The notes: a model not told the origin generated them from the sequence alone. Positions 50,640 through 61,598 are shown, counted from the stretch's first letter. The stretch is DNA of 64,000 bases from Cyathus striatus (GCA_025738555.1 JAOVFP010000014.1:2790001-2854000); one strand, 5' to 3'. Translations and numbers: made by a program.

Positions 50640-52264
50640 ATGTCCATTCAAGCCGATATTCCTAAGGTGTGTAGTGTTGCTTTCGCTTTCATGTCCCAGA
50701 ACCAACAGATTAACGGAATAATACTTAGTTCAAGACTACTCAAACGCTGAGTTACCATATGAAGCCCATAAATGTTTTAAAGCTAAGCCCGGATGCGTCA
50801 AAGCTTCTAAGTGGAGGTAAGTACTTACATGGATTTATAGACTTGCCACTCACTGTACTAGCGGACGACGGAATGGTGGTTATTTGGGATACCATGAGCG
50901 GGATCAGTCTCGAAAAAGTTAACTTGGTATTTCATGGACCTGTGTCTTCGGCCGTCTGGATGCCTAGTTCAGATGGTGTTACATGTTCCAACTTCGCAGT
51001 CGGATCTTCGGATGGTTCCATAATGGTATATCACCATGAAAGTAGCAAGGTATTTCGCTTAACGTATATATTATTCGCTTATTTATTCTTTTTCATTTCC
51101 AGTACGTATGTAAGAGTGTTACAGAGGCACACGAAAATCGTGTAAAGGATTTAGCATTTGATCGGTATGGTCAGCGTCTCGCCAGTATTGGCGACGGCCG
51201 TTTGCTGGTATGGACGGTCAACCACAAAGGTACGCGTTGTCAAACGTGACGTCTCAGGAATTCACAGAGGACACAGGTGACATTGATGAGTATGCTGGAA
51301 CTCCGGCACCAGACTTTAAGCATAGATTTCGTAGCGTCGCTTTTCATGACGACGGAAAACAGATCTTATATTCCGTTTTGGAAACGCACGAAATGTGAGT
51401 AATAACTCTTGTAATAACTGTTGCGATTACAATAGTCATGCTATGACTGATCTCTTGCGATAGCATTAACTATCAAGTTAATCCTTGGACTCACCAATGG
51501 AGTCGTCGCTTAAGGTCTCGAATGTAGATATTTACCTTGTGCGCTAAATTTCTTACCTACCACTTACCTGTACCAGTGGTCATGCAGTCGTGTCTGGAAA
51601 AGAGATGCATGTTTCCAACCTGTTCAACGGAGTCGACACATACGCTCTCCCACCTTCCCAGCCGTTAAAGACCTACGAGCATCCAATTTCCCGCAATTAC
51701 CCCATGCATCTCACATGTGGTCGACAAGGCTCCCTCATAATTGTCGGTAGCGACGACGGGTTTCCACGTGTGTTTTCGCGTTTCGGGAATATGCAGACGT
51801 CTTTGCCACACGAAAGAAATATTCTAACGCAGATTGTCGACGTAAGTATATTTCGTTTAGAATTGAGACAGGAGCTAATACGGTCTCTTTAAGTGTGCCG
51901 CGATCGGTTCGATATGCATAATAGCCACAGGATCGTCAGAAGCTGATAATCGTGAAACACACTATCCAATTAAGCTATGGAACTCAACTTCTGCTGTAAG
52001 CCTTCTATCTTGCTGCTCGTATTTATTGTTAATTGTAATTTCATCTACAAGCATAACGCATCGAAGGGCATCTCCACTCCAGAGAAAGTCCGGAATACTG
52101 AATCATTGACCTATATGCAGACGTTATCTATTATATTGATTGTTCTATGTTTCCAGGTACTATTATCAAGCGAGATGGTTGGAGAGTGGGTTCAGACGCA
52201 CGTGGCTTCAGTGTCGTTGGAGAAATGGAATTTAGATTTCAGTTTTCGCAACTACGCGCTTTAA
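50640..52264 (+). CDS. WD40-repeat protein with C-terminal membrane segment (paralogue 2)
   Basis: Exons in order: MSIQADIPK (50640 on); an exon with NVLKLSPDASKLLSG; ADDGMVVIWDTMSG (from 50862) with FAVGSSDGSIMVYH; VKDLAFDRYGQRLASIGDG with LLVWTVN; RSVAFHDDGKQILYSVLETH; then NGVDTYALPPSQPLKTY with LIIVGSDDGFPRVFSR; an exon with ICIIATGSSEADN and IKLWNS. The last exon carries a hydrophobic stretch LSIILIVLCFQVLL (about 52120-52165) and ends at TAA 52264. The exon order and many residues match the minus-strand gene at 37655-39176, including the late membrane segment. Introns are 45-60 nt, but the exact 3' splice choices are less certain. A scaffold role is likely from the fold; the target is unknown. 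Confidence 0.7.
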
Positions 52265-52599
52265 ATAACAACTACGCGCCTTAAATAATGATATCGGACT
52301 ATACAGATATAAACTACGCGCCTTAAACAATTATATTAAACTATGGCTGGTCTCGATTCGTATGTTGGACAATACAAGAGTGCATTGCTTTGAATATGAG
52401 GGCGTGGAGAATGAAGCGGGGAACGAGCGGGGAGCGTGTGGAGATGTCACGTGCCTGAAGAGCCTGCCCTAAATGTTTTCATATCCAATAAATAGAAAGC
52501 GGGTGTTGCGGGTTCTTTCCTTTGTACTCTCATTACCTCGACACAACATAGATATAGTTGAAGTAGATATAGTAGCTACCGTAGATACTTTAGCATACA
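52265..52599. promoter_or_regulatory. Upstream region of the Spt5-like gene
   Basis: It starts with repeats of AACTACGCGCCTTAAA (three copies, from within the end of the WD40 gene to about 52327). It then has GAGCGGGGAGCG (52427-52438) and the half palindrome CCTGCCCTAAATGTTTTC, both also found in the 48.9-50.6 kb intergenic region. A shared control signal for the cargo genes is a reasonable inference. Confidence 0.5.
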
Positions 52600-55531
52600 A
52601 TGGCTGAAGACAACTGTGCACTGAATCAAGATGGTTCTTTGAAAGACGCGAGCCAGATTCAATGGTACTTTGACCCTGATGATGAAGTATCTCAAAATCA
52701 GGTACCTCAACCTCGGCGGAGAAAAACAAAGAGAGCTAAAGTAGCGGTAACGAAACCATCTCAATATAGTAACGCAATTGCTAACTTCAGGGTATAGACG
52801 TTTTTAGATCTGGAAGCTCAAGTGGCTTCCGGCTCGGAGGATGAAAATGACGAAGAGGAACCGGACGGTATGTATATCAAATAGCAATACCTGAATGCAA
52901 CATGCTGATTGAGAACTATTTTTATAGAATTTATTGTAGATAGCGAAGAAAATGACGATGAAGATCCCAACGTTCCTGTTTGTCGGCTGGAGCTAGCGCG
53001 CTCGGTTCAAGCTGAACGACAGCCAGAAATTATCGGCCGTCTCTATGAAAAGTATGTCCTCTCACGTGGAGGTGCACATTCGCACGCTGGACCTAGTTCA
53101 ACAACCGTCGTAAGCAAGCACAATGTCGCCCATCGCGGTCGAGTAGCTCGGGACTGGTCCCTTTATGACATACCAGTTAAGGTAAGTGAGTTGTCACCAG
53201 ATCTGACGAGTATCTGGCTCACATTTTGTAGAATGGATCGGAGGAACGGATTGTATACCAGCTCAATTTACATGCTGGCCCCAAGCACATTCGAAGTGCC
53301 TTTGCATTGTCCGTTATCCCGGGGCACGTTTACGCAGAGGCTCTTAATCTTGAAGACCTGAAGAAATTTACCAAAATCTTTGGCGACGTCGACCAGTTCC
53401 ATATTCGTCCTGCACCAAATATTATGTGGGATTCTTACTTTGGAAACGTTGGCGCGAGCTATACACCCTACAAGCATACTTGGGTACGACTCAAAGGAAA
53501 ATTTCGATATGATCTGGCGTTTATTATAAACGTCTGCGATCGCACATTTCGGATTGACGTCGTTCAGTTGCCTCGAGTAGAATACACGGATTCATCGAAA
53601 CGAAAGCAGTCGTCGTCGAGCTCGAAACCAGCCTGCGAGCTATTCAACCCTGAACTTGCAAGGCAAGCATGCCCGGAAAAGTTCAAAGTTGAATATGAAG
53701 ACGCCGATAATAAAATTATTAAAAGATATATATTTCGAGGATCATTTTATACTGCCGATGGTTTCTTACTACATCGGAAAGTCGATTCTGATGAGCACTA
53801 TCAAGTCGAAGGGACACCGACAATGGAAGAACTGAGATCCTTTGATCGCTGTAGCCAAGTTCCTAAGGAGGTTTTGGAACAGACAAGACGTGCGGTATTA
53901 TCGGCAAATATACGTATACGCGATCAGGTAAAGGTTGTCCTCCAAGGAATAGTTTCTCTGGCCTTCGTGGAAGATATCACAGAAGAAAACGCGACGATTA
54001 GGCTCTTCCATTCACCGGATGTTCTCTTCGAATATCCATTAAATTTACTTGAGAAGTGCTTCAAGATTGGCGACGGAATTAGGGTAAAGTCGGGCGAACA
54101 CAAAGGAGTTGTCGGTATGGTCACAAATGTGGAGGCGTGTGGGTGTGTAGGCGAGGAAAATATTACAATTGTCGCCTTTCCGTTAAAGAAGGTAACTTTA
54201 AACCCATTTATTCCAGAGTATTTTTATTCTAACCGACTAAGCAGGGAAAACATGTACCAGTTCGCTCCTCAGATTTGGACTTCTGTAGCGAAGTTCATAG
54301 AAATAGTACGTTTAGGTGGGAAGATAGTAATGACACAAGCACCCCAGATGCATCTGGGAGTCGGACTATTGAGGATAGGCTCATGCGTAATGATCCATAT
54401 CGGTCGCTTTATGGGCTATATGGCGTGGTTACTTCCGGTCCTCAAAAGGGGGACATTGGAATACTAAAGTGTGTTAACGCCAATGGTCGCGCCGAGCTTG
54501 AAGTTGAAGCCCGCCTGATAAGTACGAGCAAACTTGAGGAGGTTTCAATAATGGATTTATATATTCCTGGGTATTTACGTATCTCAATATGTATTCCAAT
54601 CTATAAAACTAATAAATTATTACAGATATAACATTTCAAATATACTGCCATTTGACCTCGAAGGAGCTACAGATCATCCTTCATGGAATGTCTGTCTGAC
54701 ACCTGCTTGGGAAAATGATTCTGGGATCGGGTCCCAAACACCAGCTTGGGATCCTAACTCAAGAACCCCGCAAGTAAGTACTTATAATTACATTTGCAAA
54801 GGATTAATTCTTGATCATATTCGGCCTAGATTTCCAATGTTGTATCCGCCGAAGAGCTTGCCTACCCCCATCGAAGTTAGTTACTCATTTTGATGTTGTC
54901 GCACATCACTAATAGCAGTTTATAGTTCCAGAAAACATAGCTTCAACGTCTGCTTTGCAAGCATCTGCTCCTCTTCCAGACTCGATGAGAACGGCTGTTA
55001 TTGGTGAAGGGTCATCTGCTCGTGGACGCTTCAACAGATGCATTCAATAGTGTGTATCATTCTTACAGTTCTGGATTATTGACCGATATTAATATCTTCG
55101 TAGGCCACTGGATAAATCAACTTCTCGAAGCGGACAGCTCATTTTTGGATCGTAGATATCTTCATGTGGTTATCTCAGGATCTCTACCAACTGCTGCTAG
55201 TTCTGGGTTCGAAAGGGGCAGATATGAAAAATGCAGCGGTACCTATCTGGGATTGATGAGAAGTAATAGATCTATCTGGGTGGAAATAACAGGCGGACAA
55301 GAACTTGAAGTCCCAGCTGAGTATGTGCACCCGGAAGCCCCTAGCAGGAAGGGTGAACGTGTAATGATCGTAAACCGTCGTAACCACCAGCTGTACAGGG
55401 AAGTATTCATGGTACTTGGCCTGACGGAACAGGGAATTGAAGTCTGTCCTGTAAAAGGACAGAACAGAGCAAAGAAGATGCGTGTTGTACCGGCTCAGGA
55501 TCTCGGAGTATTTGTGGAAAAACTTTTTTAA
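52600..55531 (+). CDS. Spt5-like NGN/KOW-domain protein
   Basis: Spt5 with Spt4 binds RNA polymerase II and supports elongation through its NGN and KOW domains. Visible here are the acidic FLDLEAQVASGSEDEND and EFIVDSEENDDED at the N-terminus, an NGN-like region (ERIVYQLNLHAGPKHIRSAF, GHVYAEALNLEDLKKF), a KOW-like basic segment (YKHTWVRLKGKFRYDLAFI), a further KOW (FKIGDGIRVKSGEHKGVVGM) and a third near 54435 (LYGVVTSGPQKGDIGIL). The last exon carries KGERVMIVNRRNHQLYREV and ends at TAA 55531. Introns include 52747-52797 (51 nt; it hides an in-frame TAG), one from 52868 and one at 53180-53230. No frameshift is seen. Such Spt5-like genes appear in many basidiomycete repeats, from memory. Its being cargo suggests an effect on transcription of the element; this is inference. 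Confidence 0.75.
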
Positions 55532-55675
55532 GGGCATACGTTTATGACACCTTGCACATTGCTCATGTATTATAATTTCTTGTTCGACTTCAACATAGTA
55601 TTTTAAATTTGTACATAATATTACATTTCATTGGCGAACTTTATCTACTATATTTTTATTGGTGCAAAGAATTAC

Positions 55676-56659
55676 TCATAGGAATCCTTCTGGGTCCATG
55701 AGGTCGTCCAATTCATCAACAGTAAGCTTTCCCGAATTATATTGATAATAAGGATGATATCTCTTAGGGTCTATGGGCTACAAATAGTCAGTAATTAATG
55801 GTGAGTTCATAAAATTTTCATACTAGAACTGTCATTGATGTTTGGAGCTGCTCTTCAATTATTGACAGGTGAAGAGTCCCTTCGTCATCGACGACGCAAG
55901 ACATTTCATGTATATGTCGCCAGTCCTTTGCAGATTTGTACACTCGAACAGCAACATCCTTATTTCATGGCACCTTCACTGTGGTATGTCGAGGTTTCGT
56001 AGAATTTATTATGTTTCTAACCACATCCATAACTGTATCGGATTCCATGTATGTTAATTGTGGAGACTCGATGTTCTGTGTTACTGCTTCCGGTGTGTCA
56101 CAATCTATTAGCTCATAGGGGAGATGCTGATACTGAAAATTGGTGTGGCTTGGATGTTCGTGTACTCTTTAGAATATTCGGGATACTCAGTGAGATAGGC
56201 AGAAGGCAGAAGGGAAGTCTTAGGACATACCTCTTTTTTTTCTGTTTCGGCAACTCTTCATGTTCGCCTTCGGCCAATCGTTTTCTCGAATTAGAGGTAT
56301 TTCCTCTGTAGTACAATATCAGCCTTCGAATTTTGACATTTGAAGAGAAGTCTTAATGACTAACCTTTTTCTTTTTCTTTTGGAGGAGACTCTTCATGTT
56401 CGCCTTTCGCTGGTCGTTTCCTTGAGTTAGGAGCTGTTGATAATGCTTGGGTTTGACCATTCTTATATGCAACAAGTGCAACTATGAAGTCGTTCTTAAT
56501 TGGTACCCCCGGCTTCCTTCGACCAGTCGCTTGAACATTCACATGACTGTCTTTACAAAGTTGCTGAAGAATGTGGTATGGGAAGGACCTGAGTGCGGAT
56601 TCACGAACAACGGCTCTTTGAAGAACCTGTTCTGCTTCCTGGATCGACAAGTTAGACAT
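55676..56659 (-). pseudogene. Small SAP-like protein gene with an internal stop
   Basis: Exon 1 (56659-56361) begins MSNLSIQEAEQVLQ and has a SAP-like helix pair, FPYHILQQLCKDSHVNV then PIKNDFIVALVAYKNG, and a basic tail NSRKRPAKGEHEESPPKEKEK. A second exon repeats this tail (NSRKRLAEGEHEELPKQKKK), an exon duplication. Downstream, a frame with ESDTVMDVVRNIINSTKPRH runs into a TGA at 55967-55965. It then continues with DVAVRVYKSAKDWRHIHEM, followed by an intron (GTATGA..TTGTAG) and YHPYYQYNSGKLTVDELDDL to TGA 55678-55676. The splice between exon 2 and the third part is not resolved. The internal stop suggests decay. SAP motifs bind DNA, often AT-rich. Confidence 0.45.
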
Positions 56660-57081
56660 TGTGATTTAACGACTCCAGAATGAACCATGACTATAAGTAT
56701 TCAATGCTGGATATGATGCCGGGCACTTGCCGAGCAAAGCTTGCCATCCTCTTTTATAGCGCACAAGTATATTCTTATTGTTTCTTATTGTATTCTCAAT
56801 CACTGTTACTACAAAGAGCTTATAATAGGAAACATTCACTGTCTTATATCGAACCTCCCGGTTCTATAATAAAGGTTGAAAAAGCCTTATCAACCCAAGG
56901 TGTGGGGCTAACATCTCGGCTCCATCCCTAGGCAGGAACTGAGTGGGGACGGAGCGGGGAGTTGAGTGGGCCATGAGTGGGTGTGAGTGGCTTGTGAGTG
57001 GCCCCGTGAGCGGGACAATCAATATGATACATTACCATATTTACAATCTGCATGTACATAGGGTAGGAGAACATATTGTTT

Positions 57082-57468
57082 ATTACATTTAGAATTGGTG
57101 AGTGGATCTGATAAACAAACCAATCCAGACTCTGTTACCAGGACAAATTTTGAATGTGCGATAAGATAGGGACGCTGAACATAGCCAGAATCCGTGTTTA
57201 GATAGGATCAGTGAACAAATGTGCGTTCCAATTCAGGATTTGTGTGAGAATCTGTGTTAGCAACCAATTTTTCACACAGATTCTACCTTTGTTCTATTGT
57301 TATTTTCTCAATATGGAAATGCGATATGGGTTTAGAACCAATCCATCATTGTTTTCTAAATATGAACATGAATCTGTTCAAGGAGCCGATTTTGGTACAC
57401 ATTCTAATTGTTAAACAAATCTGTTTGTACCATATTTACCCCGCCCCGATTCAGTCCTGTCTGAGGTG
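57082..57468 (-). repeat. Right terminal inverted repeat of the CACTA element
   Basis: Inverted match of 33256-33643. Just inside it (56936-57015), direct repeats of GAG(C/T)GGG and GTGAGTGG are present, as also at the related end near 61050-61150. Confidence 0.9.
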
Positions 57469-57471
57469 TAT

Positions 57472-57935
57472 GTTGCATATATATCACACTTGTCACACTA
57501 TATAACACTATGTCATACTTTTACATATGCTACACTTGTCACATTTGTCACACTCTTACATATGTCACCCCCATCACATTTACTTGTATGACACTCCTAT
57601 TATATAGTTACATATGTCACATTTCCAAATTCATGTTACACCACACCTGTTACAACCATTATACTTATCACATGTCATACATCTCTTATATGTCAATATT
57701 ACACCTGTTAGATTCTAACATCTGTCACACTTTGTTCACTACCAAGCTTGTCACTGACAAGAGTGCTCCAATATTATACACCCCCATAACCCAGTCAAGG
57801 CTGTCAATTTTGCCAATCAAACACATACATGTCACATATCTCAACACATCACATTTATTCACATTTTATTCACAGGTCACACATCTCTCATTTGTAATAC
57901 TGTACAATTCTGTAACAATGAAGATTGAACAGTAG
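57472..57935 (+). repeat. Continuation of the left foldback arm after the CACTA insertion
   Basis: GTCACA-type repeats in the same orientation as 32.4-33.25 kb. They include a copy of ACTATGTCATACTTTTACATAT that also stands just left of the insertion (33235-33255). The arm then fades into degenerate sequence. Confidence 0.75.
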
Positions 57936-58679
57936 TGAGTACTGCTAAGAGGGACACAAGAAATCATATACCCCAATAATCAATTAAGAAATAAATATCT
58001 GATTGGCTAATGGAAAGTGTGACAAAAATATAAGTGATGTGATAATAGAAGCAATAACTGAATGGAAGATATAGATAAGGCAACATAACCAGACCAGGTT
58101 ACTGAACATGCTTAAAGTTGGTTAGACAAAATTAGAATCTAAGTACAGTTATATCTACTATAGAATCTGATAGACTAATTAAAACATAACATTGTGATTG
58201 CCAGAAAGTAGTATTGATATAATGTGATTTTTGCCTAGTGCTATGAATGTTGAATTCAAATAGTGGGAGATATATGATTCTCTTAAAGTAGTCTAGTGTC
58301 TTTGTCATATAATTTGTAATGCACATGAATCATTAGGTGAGCACTTTTCATGTAACCTTTTCATGTGACATGTATGATATGTGTTACAGCAGATGGTTGC
58401 AATGCAATTCCAAGAGAATGATAGGCTGGTAGATGCAAAAAGCTGTCAAGGGTTTCAAGAATGGTAGGGGAGTCTGTGACTGGTGTAATTTTACTTTTTG
58501 ACAGGGAGAGTACCTTGACAAATCAAGATGATACTTGGTAAAATTCAAAATTGGTTAATGTCACACAGAGTCAAATGTAACCACATGTTAGGTGTCACTA
58601 TTGTTCAATCATGTTTCACTTTTGATCCTTATATTTGACTTATATTTGACTCTGTGTGATATATATCCAATTTTGCTTT
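57936..58679. other. Central spacer of the second foldback element; no gene
   Basis: AT-rich unique sequence between the two oppositely oriented arms, without motifs. Confidence 0.55.
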
Positions 58680-59840
58680 TTACCAAGGGTGTCATGAGAA
58701 TGAAGTATGATATGTGTGACAGATGTGAGAATGTAAACAGGTGTAATATTGACACATAAGGAGTGTATGACATGTGATGAGTATGATGGTTGTAATAGAT
58801 ATGGTGTGACATATGTGACTACATGACAGGAGTGTCATACAAAGCAAATATGACAAGTGTAACAAGTGTAATATATGTGACATATGGGAAAGTGTGACAT
58901 ATGCGAACATGTGTGACATATGAGAAAGTGTGTGACATATGCTAACGTGTGACACCTGTGACATCTGTGAAAGTGTGTGATATATGCAAATATGTGTGAT
59001 ACCTGTGACATCTCTGAAAGTGTGACATTTGTGACATATGCGGAAGTGTGATATTTGTGAAAGTGTGACATATGCGAAAGTGTGACATTTGTGACATATG
59101 TGAAAGTGTGACACATGTGACATCTGTAGAAGTGTGACATCTGTAAAAGTGTGACAAATGCGATATATGTGACATCTGTGACATCTGTGACGCGTGTGAC
59201 ATCTATAACAAACGTGACATCTGTGACATACACAATGCATGTGACATATATAATCACTTATGATCACTTACGAATCCATTAGTACCACTAATAATCCATT
59301 ACGCCATCTAGATCACCTAATAATCACATATGATCACTTATAAATCTATTAGTATCACTATTAACCCATTACACCACCTAGATCACCTAATGATCACTTA
59401 TGATCACTTACGAATTCATTAGTACCACTAATAATCCATTATGCCACCTAGATCACCTAATGATCACTTATGATCACTTACGAATCTATTAGTACCACTA
59501 ATAATCCATTATGCCACCTAGATCACCTAATGATCACTTATGATCACTTACAAATCTATTAGTATCACTAATATCCCATTACGCCACCTGCACCACCTAA
59601 TGATCACTTATGATCATTTACAAATCCATTAGAACAAGTAATAGTCCATAGAAACCCATCAGTACTAGTATTCACCCCAATATGCCACCTATATCCCTAA
59701 ATGATCATTTATGATCACTATTACAATCACTAATAGTATAGAACACTATATAATTTAGAGGTGATCATAAAACTCCATGCTTATAAGAACACATGATCAT
59801 ATAGCCAGGAGTTAATATGAAAATATTTGCTGACACTACT
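58680..59840 (-). repeat. Right inverted arm of the second foldback element
   Basis: TGTGACAT-type repeats to about 59240, then the 70-bp AT-rich unit inverted (seven copies) to 59700, then the end AGGAGTTAATATGAAAATAT and GCTGACACTACT. The 140-191-codon frames are repeat artefacts. Confidence 0.9.
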
Positions 59841-59992
59841 CAGTGAGTTGTCACGGGTTTTGACATTCAATTGACAATAACAGTTTGGGTCTAAGGGTAT
59901 ACTCGCCGTACGTTGGATTCTGCACAGCAAATGGCTGGGATCTGGGCTGAGGGATACGTTGCACAGGTTGGGCTATGAGCCTTCGAATCAGG

Positions 59993-60185
59993 TGGTACGC
60001 TGGCTGTTGGATCGCTTGGTATTGAACATCGTGAACGTACAGCTATTGCTGTCGAACTTGCTGCCAAGGTATGTTTTTGTTTTGTTGTTTGGATTCTGGT
60101 GCTAATGAAGGTTTTTAGGCTAAAAACCTTTCAGTTCTCAGACGAACCTACTTCTGGGCTTGACCAGGCTTCTTCTCTTGAAGAT
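59993..60185 (+). pseudogene. PDR-type ABC transporter fragment, frameshifted
   Basis: The frame SLGIEHRERTAIAVELAAK (ending about 60069) is followed by an intron-like gap (GTATGT..TTTTAG). The sequence after it reads SDEPTSGLDQASSLED only after a one-base shift. This corresponds to the region just before and including the Walker B/D-loop of the second nucleotide-binding domain of pleiotropic drug resistance transporters, where the usual order is VELAAKP..LLFLDEPTSGLD. The rest of the gene is absent. It is a relic, perhaps captured by the CACTA element ending at 61598. Confidence 0.6.
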
Positions 60186-61040
60186 GGGTTACTCATGAAC
60201 CATAACCCCTTGCATTACCACCTCCATCGTATTGGGAAGTCCCTCTCCTATTTGTCGTCGCTGCCACCTCCGTCCCGAAACCTCCGACCACTTTCTATTC
60301 TAATGCTCTGCCCGCAGGGCAGCGCGGAACCGCCTCACACTAGGCAGACTCTTAGCATCGCCTAAACGTATTGCCGCTCTCTTCACCTTCATTTGTACCA
60401 CTGCATGCTTTGATCTCACGCTAGGCCCTCTCCCCAAGTCGGTCTCACCAGATGCTTGAATCTTGACACAATTTACCTATTGCCATATGCTTGCCAGACA
60501 GTAGCCGCCCTCAAGATTACCCCCACAAACGTAATGTATTTCTCATTTTCACATCTCGTACGTAGTATAGACGAGGATCTCCACTGTCCGATTCCTTTGT
60601 GACCAGACGTCCTCACCTCCGGCTTCATCCCAAGTCCGTAGAAACAGCAATCCACACACGCCAATTAGATAGCCTTTCCCTTGGCCAAGTAGAACACACC
60701 GCGTAGTTATGATATATGATCTTCCACAACTGACTCAATAAACTAGGTTATTATTATTAAAAATGCTGAATACATGCTCGACATCATCGGAAACAGAGTA
60801 ACAGCCACCCGCACACATGACTGGTGCAATGTTTGGTTCAAGGCTCCTGAATCTGAAGTTGTCCAACATGAAATCAACGCCATCCTCACGGAGGGCCGCA
60901 ATGCTAAGTTGTGGAAGCCATCATCCACTCCGAATTTGCTATTTTATGGCTTCCCATGTCCATCATGTATGAGCCTGTTCCGTTCCAACAATTTCGGTGA
61001 ATGTAATATTTCCATGCAAATACTTAAATGAGCATCTACA
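60186..61040. other. No gene seen
   Basis: Mixed sequence with only short frames and no recognised motif. Confidence 0.5.
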
Positions 61041-61049
61041 GCACATATC

Positions 61050-61598
61050 ATTGAGTGGGGAACAGGGCAGGGATAGAGTGGGTAGTGAGCAGCTGTGAGT
61101 GGCCCTGCAAGTGGATATGAGTGGCCCGTGAGTGGCCCTGTGAGTGGGTAATCAATATTTCTAATTGTCATATTTACAATCTGTACATGAATCAGGGCGA
61201 GCAACATATTCTTGTTTACATTCTAAATCAGAGTGAGGATATGATAAAAGATCCAATTCGAGATCTGTTTCAAGGGCAAATTCAGAATATGTGATAAGAT
61301 AGGGACACGAGACACACTTAGGATCAGTATTTGGATAGGATCTGGGGACAAATGTATGCCCCGATTCAGGATTTGTTCATACATCGGTATGGTAACTGAT
61401 TTTTGTACGATATTCTACATATGTCTTATTGTTATATTCTCAATAGTGCTCATGGATTTGATACGCGCCCGATTCATAATTATTTTCTAAATATGAACAT
61501 GAATCGGTCAAATGACATATTTTTGTACATATTCTAATTGTTAACTACATCGGGTTGTACCATATTTACCCTGATCCGATTTGGTCCTGTCTGAGGTG
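61050..61598 (-). mobile_element. Right end of a second, related CACTA element
   Basis: The last about 390 bp match the terminal repeat of the 24.2 kb element at roughly 70-75% by eye and end in CCTGTCTGAGGTG at 61598. The subterminal GTGAGTGGCC repeats (61080-61150) are also shared. Downstream, TCATGGACTG matches the uninterrupted repeat block B at 11142, so a TCA target is expected. The left end is not in the window. Confidence 0.75.

Larger units (their letters stand above)
33256..57468. mobile_element. CACTA/Tnp2-type transposon with accessory gene cargo, 24.2 kb
   Basis: Both termini read CACCTCAGACAGGA(G/C), and the element is flanked by the 3-bp duplication TAT (33253-33255 and 57469-57471). 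CAC ends, a 3-bp duplication and an internal Tnp2 transposase (41692-45189) together identify a CACTA/EnSpm-type element. It inserted into the GTCACA repeats of the left foldback arm, whose sequence resumes at 57472. The cargo includes two WD40 genes, an F-box-like gene, an Spt5-like gene, a proline-rich gene, small genes and captured fragments. Most frames are intact. Confidence 0.88.
31628..59840. mobile_element. Second foldback-like element, split by a 24.2 kb CACTA transposon
   Basis: The ends are ATAAGTGTTAGCAAAC and, inverted, AGTAGTGTCAGCAAAT, close to the ends of the 5.2 kb element. The outer 830 bp or so of the arms (31628-32460 and 59010-59840) are nearly identical inverted copies. 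Without the inner transposon it would be about 4.0 kb. No 8-bp duplication is seen: GGGGAGGC on the left, CAGTGAGT on the right. One flank may have been rearranged. It has no coding capacity of its own. Confidence 0.75.

Noticed and set aside
52795..52797. In-frame TAG near the N-terminus of the Spt5-like gene
   Set aside because: It is the end of a 51-nt intron (52747-52797) with a CTAAC branch-like site; the joined frame leads into FLDLEAQV.
31620..59848. 8-bp target duplication for the second foldback element
   Set aside because: GGGGAGGC and CAGTGAGT do not match under any end choice I tried.
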